This document shows positions 1 through 5,798 of a stretch of DNA of 12,816 nt, one piece after another. The notes below the pieces were generated by a model. That model was given only the letters and a program-made list of their open reading frames with translations, was not told where the DNA came from and searched no databases. How positions within the stretch are numbered: the first letter of the stretch is position 1; the number at the start of each line of letters is the position of its first letter. The position numbers were made by a program, and so were the translations under genes. Source of the DNA: Desulfurococcales archaeon (GTDB lineage Archaea; Thermoproteota; Thermoprotei_A; Sulfolobales; NBVN01); NCBI GenBank assembly GCA_027083115.1, contig JALWQN010000128.1, forward strand, positions 1 to 12,816, read 5' to 3'.

Positions 1-109
1 CTTGATCAGCAAAGTATAGGGTGAAGCTATATTCTCCTTCCTCGAAGGCTTCCCTAGCTTTCCTTTCAAAATACTCTGCGTTCCTCTTAAGGAACTCCAC
101 CCAAAACAC
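1..109 (-). CDS. HEPN-domain protein, N-terminal fragment (cut by window edge)
   Basis: The minus strand reads 36 codons from a GTG at 109 to the window edge. A stop (TAG) lies just upstream in frame, so the start is GTG 109 or GTG 100. The peptide has the pattern of the first helices of archaeal HEPN proteins: WVEFLKRNAEYFERKA, then an acidic EEGEY turn, then SFTLYFADQ where the family usually has an aromatic residue followed by HxAxQ or FxAxQ. HEPN proteins are small all-helical proteins. Many are the RNase-toxin half of HEPN-MNT toxin-antitoxin pairs, and others are domains of larger nucleases. The catalytic RxxxxH motif lies further on and is outside the window, so activity cannot be judged. 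No MNT nucleotidyltransferase partner is visible upstream; it could be beyond the edge. The HEPN call rests on a 36-residue pattern only. Confidence 0.6.
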   Translation of the reverse strand, partial: MFWVEFLKRNAEYFERKAREAFEEGEYSFTLYFADQ

Positions 110-342
110 CTAAGTAATGTATGCTTAAACAATAATAACTTACTATAACTTACTGCGCACTTGAAATCGCTGGTTGAAGAGGATTAGCCGAACGTAAATA
201 TAACCTTCTTAAGCGATAGCGTGTTTAGGTTCTTGAGGGAATGAAGCATTGACTTTCTCTTGCATCCTAAATAAAGGACTCTCTTTCCTAGCATCAGTAA
301 GAAAACATAAATAATTATTCGCTAAGGTTCTCCGGGATTAGC
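110..342. other. Divergent intergenic region with a tandem 10-bp repeat
   Basis: This region separates the HEPN fragment (minus) from the ABC ATPase gene (plus). No convincing ORF is seen in it. The decamer ATAACTTACT occurs twice in perfect tandem at 135-154, about 26 bases upstream of the HEPN start. It could be part of that promoter or a regulator site. Confidence 0.5.
303..317 (+). promoter_or_regulatory. Probable TATA box for the ABC exporter genes
   Basis: An AT-rich element, AACATAAATAATTAT, lies 26-40 bases upstream of the TTG start at 343. With the usual archaeal spacing, transcription would start around 333-337. The mRNA would then be nearly leaderless, which fits the absence of a clear Shine-Dalgarno site before the TTG. 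Confidence 0.45.
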
Positions 343-1077
343 TTGCCTAACTATGCTGTTGAGGTTAAGGATTTAAGGAAGTTCTTCGGTGAGGTAAGGG
401 CTGTCGATGGTTTGAGCTTTAGCGTGGGTGAGGGAGAAATATTTGGTTTGCTTGGGCCTAATGGCGCGGGAAAAACTACTGCCTTAAGGATTATCGCTAC
501 ATTACTTACTCCCTCGGAGGGTGAGGTCAGGGTCTTCGGTAGGGACGTAGTTAGGGATAAGGATGAGGTTCGTAAGCTAATTTCTTACTTGCCTGAGGAG
601 GCTGGAGCGTATAAGTACCTAACTGGCTACGAGTACCTGAGCTTCATGGCTAAGGTCTATGGAGTCAGTGACGAGGCGGTGAGGGATGGAGTGAGACTTT
701 CGGGCTTAGGTAATGCCTTAGGCAGGTACGTGAGCACGTATAGCAAGGGAATGAAGAGAAGGCTTCAGGTCGCTAGGGCCCTAATGGTTAAGCCTAAGTT
801 AGCCATTCTTGATGAGCCGACATCAGGCCTTGACGTGGCTCACGCAGTATACTTGAGGAAGGCAATACGTGATTACGTGAGGAAGTATGAGGTAACGGTG
901 ATTCTCTCATCACACAATATGCTTGAGGTGGAGGACCTCTGCGATCGTGTCGCATTAATTAATAGGGGGAGGATAGCGGCTCAAGGAACTCCTGAGGAAC
1001 TAATGAGTGAGTATAGAGCCAAGAACCTGGAGGAGGTATTCGTTAGGGTGGTGGGTGATGCTCTGGGACTTGACTAA
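343..1077 (+). CDS. ABC-2 type exporter, ATP-binding subunit
   Basis: This is a 244-residue ABC ATPase of the CcmA/DrrA/NatA-like class that powers ABC-2 exporters on the cytoplasmic face of the membrane. Visible motifs are Walker A GPNGAGKTT (38-46), a Q-loop region YLPEEAGAY with Glu in place of Gln (residue 85), the signature YSKGMKRR (133-140), Walker B LAILDEP (153-159), the D-loop SGLD (161-164) and the H-loop His191. The length is slightly short for the class (about 240-310), so no extra C-terminal domain is present. The start is a TTG. An in-frame start further on would remove the first beta strand. The downstream permease start lies inside this gene's last codons, so the two are translationally coupled and form one exporter. 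The substrate is unknown; relatives export drugs, sodium ions or lipids. The E-for-Q change is common in this subfamily. Confidence 0.93.
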   Translation: MPNYAVEVKDLRKFFGEVRAVDGLSFSVGEGEIFGLLGPNGAGKTTALRIIATLLTPSEGEVRVFGRDVVRDKDEVRKLISYLPEEAGAYKYLTGYEYLSFMAKVYGVSDEAVRDGVRLSGLGNALGRYVSTYSKGMKRRLQVARALMVKPKLAILDEPTSGLDVAHAVYLRKAIRDYVRKYEVTVILSSHNMLEVEDLCDRVALINRGRIAAQGTPEELMSEYRAKNLEEVFVRVVGDALGLD

Positions 1078-2413
1078 GAAGGAACTCAGGAACACCTTAC
1101 GGGACAAGAAAATAATAATTACTTCAGTCCTGATGCCCCTAATAATTTTTGGCGTTATGGGTTTGGTTTACGGATTCGCATTCAGTAAGGCAGGCCATGA
1201 GGTTAAGGAGAGCGTTTCAAGAATTAGGGAGGAAGGAACTATAGTGGTGTGCAGCATGGATAGTGGGCTCTTCACTAACTTGGTAGTGAACTTTAGCAAG
1301 AGCTTAGCGCATGAGGTGAGGGTGATTTACGGCTGCACAGAAAGCAGGATTCCTGGATTGCTCGCTAAGGAAAACATTACTTTAGCTGTCTACGTGCCTG
1401 AGGGAGCCTCAGAAAACCTCACGGAGCTCAAGCCCGTTAAGGTAGGTGTTTACGCAAGGACGGATAAGGCATCATTCACTTCCTCAATGACCCTAAATTC
1501 CTTAATGAGTGCCTACACAACATCACTCACTTCTTATGTTAGAACAAAAATACTTGCTTCTAAGGGCCTACAGCCCTCAGAAGTTATTTCCCCAGTACGT
1601 GCTGAGGAGAAGGTGTTCTTCCGTGGAGCAATTACGGAGCCAAACACCCTATCCGAGCTCTCAGGCTCGCTAATAATGTTTGCTTTCGCACCCCTAATAG
1701 TCGTCTCTATGGCATTAGGTCAGGCAGCATCATCAATGGCTGTTGAGAACGAGGAGAAAACTCTTGAGGTCCTCCTCTCCCTACCCATATCCAGAATAAA
1801 GATCGTGTTAGGTAAGCTCATGGGTTCCTTAGTAGTTGTTCTCCTATCCACAATATCCTTTGGTGCAGGACTAGCCATATACGGTTACTCAATACTGTAC
1901 TCAACCACCAGCACCCTAAGTTATGCGGGCGCTACTGAAACACAGCCAGTGCTTACAGCCTCAGTAATGACTAACCTAATTAACCCTTGGTTCGTAGTAA
2001 CCCTGATTGCTGGGACATTCATCTCACTACTCGGGGTTGCTTCACTGGGCATCCTCCTAGGTTCACTAGCTCCTGACGTCAGGACCTCGTCAACGCTTGT
2101 AGGGCAACTGTCCTTCCTAGTCATAATACCCGGCTTCCTACTGGTATTCCTGGACCTCTCAACACTAGGGCCAGCAGGACAAGCAATAATGATAGCCCTA
2201 TCACCCTTCGTAGCCCCAATCCTGATACTTAAGGCATACCTAGAGAACATACCGTGGGTGACGCCAGCAACCCTATTGTGGAGCTTGGCCTTCGCAGGAA
2301 CCCTGCTCTACACATCATCAAAACTCCTGAACTCAGAAAGACTCCTAACACTACAACATAAACTCCTACACAGAAAACTTAAAACACGAGTGAAAACAAA
2401 ACACAAGCAATAG
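1058..2413 (+). CDS. ABC-2 type exporter, membrane permease subunit
   Basis: This is a multi-pass membrane protein of 451 residues from the ATG at 1058. The frame stays open upstream to 1007, but the 17 extra residues would come from sequence coding for the ATPase. The ATG is preceded by GGTGGTG, so 1058 is the better start, giving a 20-base overlap with the ATPase gene. The topology is typical of ABC-2 permeases of the NatB/YhgE-like type: one helix at about 19-40, a soluble extracytoplasmic domain at about 45-200, then a cluster of about six helices (about 205-223, 254-277, 311-337, 347-367, 371-391, 399-424) and a basic tail. Between helices 2 and 3 is the family hallmark ENEEKTLEVLLSLP (230-243), which forms the coupling helix that contacts the ATPase. 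It presumably forms a homodimer with two ATPase subunits. The substrate cannot be inferred from the sequence. Confidence 0.9.
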   Translation: MLWDLTKKELRNTLRDKKIIITSVLMPLIIFGVMGLVYGFAFSKAGHEVKESVSRIREEGTIVVCSMDSGLFTNLVVNFSKSLAHEVRVIYGCTESRIPGLLAKENITLAVYVPEGASENLTELKPVKVGVYARTDKASFTSSMTLNSLMSAYTTSLTSYVRTKILASKGLQPSEVISPVRAEEKVFFRGAITEPNTLSELSGSLIMFAFAPLIVVSMALGQAASSMAVENEEKTLEVLLSLPISRIKIVLGKLMGSLVVVLLSTISFGAGLAIYGYSILYSTTSTLSYAGATETQPVLTASVMTNLINPWFVVTLIAGTFISLLGVASLGILLGSLAPDVRTSSTLVGQLSFLVIIPGFLLVFLDLSTLGPAGQAIMIALSPFVAPILILKAYLENIPWVTPATLLWSLAFAGTLLYTSSKLLNSERLLTLQHKLLHRKLKTRVKTKHKQ

Positions 2414-2535
2414 GGCAGTAAGACCATGAACCTCAATTAAACCATTTACATTAAATTAAAGCCAAATATTTATTATTTAGGGAGAAAAGCCTGAGCTATT
2501 TTCTGTTTTCAGTTACTTAATATTTTGTTTTTGAT
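2414..2535. terminator. Convergent intergenic region with T-rich tracts, probable termination zone
   Basis: This short gap separates the 3' ends of the permease (plus) and amidohydrolase (minus) genes. The plus strand carries runs such as ATTTTCTGTTTTC (about 2498-2510) and TATTTTGTTTTTG (about 2520-2532), as expected for archaeal oligo-T termination after the exporter operon. The opposite strand has a weaker pyrimidine run near 2480-2495. No stable hairpin is evident. Confidence 0.4.
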
Positions 2536-3687
2536 TTATTCCTTATAGATTTCCTTCCCTTCACCAACAACGTATATGGGATGAGAACCTAATTTAAAGG
2601 GGTTATCATTCCAGACTACAAAGCTAGCGTATTTTCCTTTATCTAGTGTTCCTAAGACGTCACTTAAACCAAGGATTTCGGCATTGTTCTTAGTTATTAT
2701 AGCTATGCTTTCTGAGTCGCTAAACCCGAAAAGCTTAAAGAACCTTAACTGCAGGTAAAGATTTCTTTGAAGCGTGACCGGATGATCGCTCATTAACCCG
2801 AATAAGGGCTTAACCCTCACTAAATGTTTGACGTTTCTCCATGAGTAATGCTTTAATTCCGTTTTGTACGGGAAAGCATCTATGGGGCCATAAACTATAG
2901 GGATTCCTTTATCCTTAATTTTTGCGAATCCTTCTTCCGTATGAACGTCTCCCGCGTGCTCAATAGTGGCTTTAAGCCTGAATTCATCTATGATCCTCAT
3001 TAAGCCTATGATGTCATCCATCTTATGCACGTGCACCCGAAGTGTTTCATCGCCCTTCACTATAGGGAATAACGCCTTTATTTCTGGCTCTACTTCCTCA
3101 AGAGATTTCTTTCCCTCATTAACAAGTTTAAGCATATCTTTCGCCTTAGTTAACCATTTCCTTAATATGCTTACTGCCCCCATCCTGGTGTATGGCCTTG
3201 TTCCTTTCCATTCGTACGTATTCCTGGGGTTATAGCCTAAAGCAACCTTAATGCCTGCATGCTTTATGAATGCCTCACCAATATCATGGGAGAAATTCCT
3301 TATCACTACTGCCTTACCACCAATTATGTTTCCGCTTCCCGGAAGTATGCAAGAGTAAAGAACTCCCCACTCAACAGACTCCTTAAAGCCTTCATCATCC
3401 ATATATATACTGTAAAGCGAATCAACTAAAGGTAAAACCGCATCAAACTTTTCATTAGATTCTCCCTCAGCCGAGGGCTCTCCAGCCCTATCTAAACCTA
3501 TGTGGCTATGCGCATCTATGAAGGCAGGAGTGACTACAGAATTCTCGAACTCAATAATTTCAGCATCCTTAGGTTTTTCCTTAACTACACCAACCAACTT
3601 ATTCCCTTCCCAAGACAAATAAACGTCTCTTTCAACCCTACCCGGATAACCGGTAAAGAGCAAATTAGCCCTAACTGCTTTAAGCAA
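2536..3687 (-). CDS. Metal-dependent amidohydrolase (imidazolonepropionase-like, COG1228 group)
   Basis: This is a cytoplasmic TIM-barrel amidohydrolase of about 383 residues. Numbered from this start, it shows the metal-binding His pair of strand 1 in FIDAHSHIGLD (His60, His62), a second His-x-His, VHVH (219 and 221), His244 in the EHAGD segment and Asp301 in LMSDHP. PGSGNIIGG is typical of the imidazolonepropionase-like subgroup. A small beta-sandwich is formed by both ends, with GTLDKGKYASFVVWNDNP near the C terminus. It hydrolyses a C-N bond in a cyclic amide or a dipeptide-like substrate, but the subgroup is too diverse to name one. The frame is open to an ATG at 3741, but those 18 extra residues form a hydrophobic leader unusual for a cytosolic enzyme. 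The TTG at 3687 has a perfect GGTGG 7 bases upstream (3695-3699) and a TATA-like CTTTATTTT at about 3721-3730, so it is preferred. It is convergent with the exporter operon and appears to be a single gene. Confidence 0.88.
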   Translation of the reverse strand: MLKAVRANLLFTGYPGRVERDVYLSWEGNKLVGVVKEKPKDAEIIEFENSVVTPAFIDAHSHIGLDRAGEPSAEGESNEKFDAVLPLVDSLYSIYMDDEGFKESVEWGVLYSCILPGSGNIIGGKAVVIRNFSHDIGEAFIKHAGIKVALGYNPRNTYEWKGTRPYTRMGAVSILRKWLTKAKDMLKLVNEGKKSLEEVEPEIKALFPIVKGDETLRVHVHKMDDIIGLMRIIDEFRLKATIEHAGDVHTEEGFAKIKDKGIPIVYGPIDAFPYKTELKHYSWRNVKHLVRVKPLFGLMSDHPVTLQRNLYLQLRFFKLFGFSDSESIAIITKNNAEILGLSDVLGTLDKGKYASFVVWNDNPFKLGSHPIYVVGEGKEIYKE

Positions 3688-3720
3688 AACGAAACCACCA
3701 ATAAGGGAATAGAGAACACT

Positions 3721-3731
3721 AAAATAAAGAT
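3721..3731 (-). promoter_or_regulatory. Probable TATA box of the amidohydrolase gene
   Basis: The minus strand reads TCTTTATTTTA here. Normal archaeal spacing would place the transcript start near 3700, just before the GGTGG ribosome site at 3695-3699 and the TTG start at 3687. The ATG at 3741 would lie upstream of this transcript, which supports the shorter protein. Confidence 0.45.
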
Positions 3732-3806
3732 TTTTAATCATGTTAATTAAACACCCTTAGCCTCTCTGAGAACACCTTTCTCAATTTTGCTTATTTCAAA
3801 CAAAAA

Positions 3807-3814
3807 CGATATAT
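3807..3814 (+). promoter_or_regulatory. Possible TATA box upstream of the micro-ORFs
   Basis: GATATATC, preceded by an A-rich stretch, lies about 35 bases before the TTG at 3847. The spacing fits a promoter for a short transcript carrying the small ORFs that follow. It is an AT-rich match only. Confidence 0.3.
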
Positions 3815-3846
3815 CTTTCAATTCATTGTTAATACACATTAAGGTA

Positions 3847-3921
3847 TTGAGCAAGATTTCCGATGTCCTTCATTCACTCATTAGTAGGTTGGTTGAGTTC
3901 TTCAGGTCCATATTCGGTTAG
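3847..3921 (+). CDS. Possible 24-residue amphipathic peptide (TTG start)
   Basis: A TTG-started frame codes for 24 residues and ends at TAG 3919-3921. The hydrophobic residues I4, V7, L8, L11, I12, L15, V16, F18, F19, I22 and F23 fall at i, i+3/i+4, i+7 spacing. K3, D6, H9, R14, E17 and R20 fill the other face, so the whole peptide would form one amphipathic helix. In size and pattern it resembles membrane-active peptides such as phenol-soluble modulins; this is an analogy, not homology. A TATA-like box lies about 35 bases upstream. The ribosome site is weak (AAGGT directly before the start). Alternatively, this is the first part of a decayed small basic protein: the following frames read RLGRFVKIVRKNR and then KKKLAKKCKKNFLRRN, so one or two frameshifts could join them. 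Confidence 0.3.
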   Translation: MSKISDVLHSLISRLVEFFRSIFG

Positions 3922-4041
3922 GGCGGTTTGTGAAGATAGTTAGGAAGAATAGGTAATAAGAAGAAGCTAGCTAAGAAATGTAAGAAGAACTTCCTCAGAA
4001 GGAACGTTACTGAATGGCTGCCTTCTAGGCTGGAGAGATAA
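3922..4041 (+). pseudogene. Possible remnant of a small basic protein
   Basis: Two overlapping frames contain lysine/arginine-rich peptides. One reads RLGRFVKIVRKNR, closed by TAA TAA at 3954-3959, with a GTG at 3930 after GGGCGGT. The other reads KKKLAKKCKKNFLRRN and continues to LPSRLER, ending at TAA 4039-4041, with no start codon of its own. They can be joined by a single-base shift near 3950. The arrangement suggests a decayed gene downstream of, or continuous with, the 24-residue peptide. It could also be chance coding in an A/G-rich stretch. Confidence 0.25.
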
Positions 4042-4047
4042 GCTAAT

Positions 4048-4167
4048 ATGACTCTAATCAGCCGAAGAAATAGGAAAAAGAGGAAAGCCTATCTACTTAT
4101 GGCTTTAGCTGTTATTCTCCTAGTGCTTATTGCCTTACCCAAACGATACAAGAGAAAACTCTACTGA
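4048..4167 (+). CDS. Small single-helix membrane peptide, 39 residues
   Basis: The frame runs from ATG 4048 to TGA 4165. It has a strongly basic N terminus (SRRNRKKRK), one hydrophobic helix (about residues 15-30, AYLLMALAVILLVLIAL) and a basic tail (PKRYKRKLY). A GGAGAG element at 4032-4037 lies 10 bases upstream. The symmetric basic flanks with one transmembrane helix are typical of small archaeal membrane peptides. They may act as subunits or regulators of larger membrane complexes, or be membrane-active themselves. It lies upstream of the secretion-type operon but is separated from it by a T-rich tract and a separate TATA box, so co-transcription is uncertain. No family is recognised. Confidence 0.45.
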   Translation: MTLISRRNRKKRKAYLLMALAVILLVLIALPKRYKRKLY

Positions 4168-4200
4168 CAAAAATAATGCATTGTAGAGGATCAATAAAGT

Positions 4201-4210
4201 ATTTAAATTA
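4201..4210 (+). promoter_or_regulatory. Probable TATA box of the surface/export operon
   Basis: ATTTAAATTA is a good archaeal TATA match. It would start transcription near 4233, giving a leader of about 50 bases before the ATG at 4284. That is long for this type of organism and contains a pyrimidine tract (4226-4253) and a hairpin (4254-4280). Confidence 0.45.
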
Positions 4211-4225
4211 TAGTGTCTTTGAAAT

Positions 4226-4253
4226 TCTTCTTTTATTCTTTTGAGTTTTTTCC
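4226..4253 (+). terminator. T-rich tract in the operon leader, terminator-like
   Basis: This stretch is dominated by T runs, ending in a run of six T at 4246-4251. Such tracts terminate archaeal transcription. It could end a transcript of the upstream micro-ORFs. If the TATA box at 4201 is used, it would sit in the leader of the operon and could act as an attenuator together with the hairpin that follows. Confidence 0.35.
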
Positions 4254-4280
4254 ATGCACAGCATAGTTGCTTTGGTGCAT
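4254..4280 (+). promoter_or_regulatory. Leader hairpin covering the ribosome-binding site of the first operon gene
   Basis: ATGCAC (4254-4259) pairs with GTGCAT (4275-4280). Inside it AGCA (4260-4263) pairs with TGCT (4268-4271), leaving loop TAGT and a three-base bulge (TTG, 4272-4274). This makes a 10-bp stem. The likely Shine-Dalgarno GGTG (4274-4277), six bases before the ATG at 4284, is three-quarters within the stem. Pairing would hide it, suggesting translational control. The ATG at 4254 lies in the stem and is unlikely to be the start. Confidence 0.4.
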
Positions 4281-4283
4281 ATA

Positions 4284-4508
4284 ATGTATATAAATAATTC
4301 TAGAATATTGGTTATACTGAGTGCTGTTATCTTGGTGTCCTTAGGCATATCTGCACTATTATCATTTAACGCTAATGCATCATTAGTTAAGCAGGTTCTT
4401 ACTGATGACGTTAGTAAACATGGTTATGTTGATTCCCTTCTTGTGGTTACGGTTTATTTAGATGGTGTAGGCGTATCAGTGAATATAGATAAGGGTGATG
4501 CAATATGA
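4284..4508 (+). CDS. Small exported protein, first gene of the surface/export operon
   Basis: This is a 74-residue protein from the ATG at 4284, chosen because GGTG lies six bases upstream; the frame is open to an ATG at 4254. Residues 1-33 form a signal peptide or anchor: a charged start (NNSR), hydrophobic core ILVILSAVILVSLGISALL and a possible cleavage after ANAS. The rest is a short segment ending in a beta-like stretch, LLVVTVYLDGVGVSVNIDKG, then TGA. The stop is overlapped by the next ORF in another frame. The mature part is only about 40 residues and the next ORF has no signal peptide, so the two may once have been a single exported protein of about 185 residues. Alternatively this is a complete small exported peptide, translationally coupled to the next gene. 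No family is recognised. Confidence 0.65.
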   Translation: MYINNSRILVILSAVILVSLGISALLSFNANASLVKQVLTDDVSKHGYVDSLLVVTVYLDGVGVSVNIDKGDAI

Positions 4509-4836
4509 TTTGTACGCTATCGGTATTGTTGGTGACTACGATACTGGTATTCATAAGTGGAGGTCCTTAGGTTCAGCAGCCACCACTATGATGAAGGATT
4601 TCAACAGCCTTACCGAAGCTTATAGTTTTACCTTACTAAGTGAAAGCCATTCTGGAGTCAATTACAGAACGACTGGTGGAGGTGTTGAGGTATCGATGAC
4701 TGGTACTGCAGAATTTCAGGTGGATCACAGATATTGGTTCTTAACATCAACGAGTTACGACGATTACTATAATTCATGCAGTTCCTTAGTTCCATATGAT
4801 GCCCTTAACAGAAACCCATCATTAGTGCTGCCTTAG
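4498..4836 (+). CDS. Unknown beta-rich protein overlapping the preceding gene
   Basis: The frame codes for 112 residues from the ATG at 4498; an alternative GTG lies directly before it at 4495. It overlaps the upstream stop by 11 bases and reads in the +1 frame relative to that gene. Composition is Ser/Thr/Tyr/Gly-rich with alternating polar and hydrophobic residues (GVEVSMTGTAEFQVDHRYWF), as in an extracellular beta-sandwich, and it has a single Cys near the C terminus (YYNSC). It lacks a signal peptide, which is odd for that composition. Fusion to the preceding ORF by a frameshift in 4489-4505 would give a normal exported protein. The upstream frame is closed by TAG at 4486-4488, which limits the shift site. 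A real indel, a sequencing error, programmed frameshifting or true coupling are all possible. No family is recognised. Confidence 0.6.
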   Translation: MQYDLYAIGIVGDYDTGIHKWRSLGSAATTMMKDFNSLTEAYSFTLLSESHSGVNYRTTGGGVEVSMTGTAEFQVDHRYWFLTSTSYDDYYNSCSSLVPYDALNRNPSLVLP

Positions 4837-4844
4837 TTTTTACC

Positions 4845-4854
4845 TTAAAATTTA
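4845..4854 (+). promoter_or_regulatory. Possible internal TATA box before the two-anchor membrane protein
   Basis: TTAAAATTTA lies about 53 bases before the ATG at 4907, directly after a short T run (4837-4841) that follows the preceding stop. It may separate the small exported ORFs from the transporter-like genes as two transcription units, or allow extra expression of the latter. Confidence 0.3.
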
Positions 4855-4906
4855 CTCGCATGTTTTTATGCCTGAATTAATTATTTTCCATGATATGGTG
4901 AAAGGA

Positions 4907-5794
4907 ATGCCACTTAATAAACCGGGTATAAGGCTTGCTTCCTTACTTTTTATTATATTATTTTCTCTTAGCTCAATAATTATTATCTATAACGTTAGGG
5001 CTTCATCCTCAGTTCCCTCTGGTTTTTGTACTGTCAGCCAAACTAATCCCTATATGTTTACGGGATCAATTAGGTTTTTCTTTCTAGGGAGTAATGGTTC
5101 CTTAATGCCTAATGGTTCCGTCATCTTTAACGCTTCAGTTAAAGTTAGTTATGCAAGAATTAATTCCTCTTTTGTTAGGGTATACGTAAGTTTTTCAGGC
5201 ATTAAATATAGTGGTGAGATCTACACAAAGTACGGTAACTGGGTTAACGTCAGCGGAGGTTTCCTGAAGGAGTTAAAGAACGTGACTAAAACACGTGTTA
5301 ATTTTACCCTAACATACATAGTAAATAGAGCAAGTAATTACGCGTGGAGCGAGAAAACAAAGTCATTTATAGGTTTCTTCCCTCTTTACGTTTTCCCTGA
5401 CTTCACGTCAAGCAATCTAACGAAAGAAAAGCTTGTGTATATGGATGAGGTCTTAAAGCCTACGGAGGCAGTGAATCTTTTTGTTCGTGGACTGGGTAAA
5501 ATTACGACCTTCGAATTATCTAATGATAAGTTAATCTTGCAATTTGTGCATAACTACCCAATAGTTTCGATCTCAGTTATGCCAGTAGGTGTTAGGGATC
5601 ATACGCCAGTCTATATGAAGCTATGGTTAAGGACAGACCAGAAATGGTTTTCATGCGTCAAAGCAGTTGATGATTACCCTAAAGAGTTGGTATCAGTAGA
5701 TTATTCATTCCTAGTATTGTTTGCTTCATTAGTTGCTGCAGGTATTGCCGGAATCATATTGGCTGTGCAGAGATTAGGAAGGAAGAAGAGGTGA
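4907..5794 (+). CDS. Surface protein with N-terminal signal/anchor and C-terminal membrane helix
   Basis: This is a 295-residue protein from the ATG at 4907, chosen for GGTGA at 4897-4901 (spacing five). ATGs at 4868 and 4895 are in frame but have no such site, and 4895 overlaps it. A hydrophobic segment at about 9-30 is followed by a roughly 235-residue extracytoplasmic domain with many N-glycosylation sequons (NGS, NAS, NSS, NVS, NVT, NFT, NLT) and two cysteines, C41 and C250, at opposite ends, which could form a disulfide. A membrane helix at about 268-288 is followed by a basic stop-transfer tail (QRLGRKKR). The architecture is that of a type-I surface protein. The following permease-like gene begins four bases after the stop, with its ribosome site in the last codons here, so the two are coupled. 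It may be a substrate-capture or accessory subunit of that transporter. No family is recognised. Confidence 0.75.
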   Translation: MPLNKPGIRLASLLFIILFSLSSIIIIYNVRASSSVPSGFCTVSQTNPYMFTGSIRFFFLGSNGSLMPNGSVIFNASVKVSYARINSSFVRVYVSFSGIKYSGEIYTKYGNWVNVSGGFLKELKNVTKTRVNFTLTYIVNRASNYAWSEKTKSFIGFFPLYVFPDFTSSNLTKEKLVYMDEVLKPTEAVNLFVRGLGKITTFELSNDKLILQFVHNYPIVSISVMPVGVRDHTPVYMKLWLRTDQKWFSCVKAVDDYPKELVSVDYSFLVLFASLVAAGIAGIILAVQRLGRKKR

Positions 5795-5798
5795 TGTC

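Noticed and set aside
85..1077. E-for-Q change in the Q-loops of both ABC ATPases as a sign of inactive proteins
   Set aside because: Glu at this position is frequent in CcmA/DrrA-type ATPases, and Walker A, Walker B and H-loop residues are intact in both proteins.
1921..2250. Minus-strand open frame of about 109 codons inside the ABC-2 permease gene
   Set aside because: It lies wholly antisense to a confident membrane protein and its composition (Ser/Arg/Thr-rich, no domain) is that of an antisense reading.
2966..3235. Plus-strand open frame of about 89 codons inside the amidohydrolase gene
   Set aside because: It is antisense to a well-supported enzyme; Ser-rich translation with no ribosome site or promoter.
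3502..3750. Plus-strand open frame of about 82 codons over the 5' part of the amidohydrolase gene
   Set aside because: It is antisense to the region coding the metal-binding HSH motif and has no coding character.
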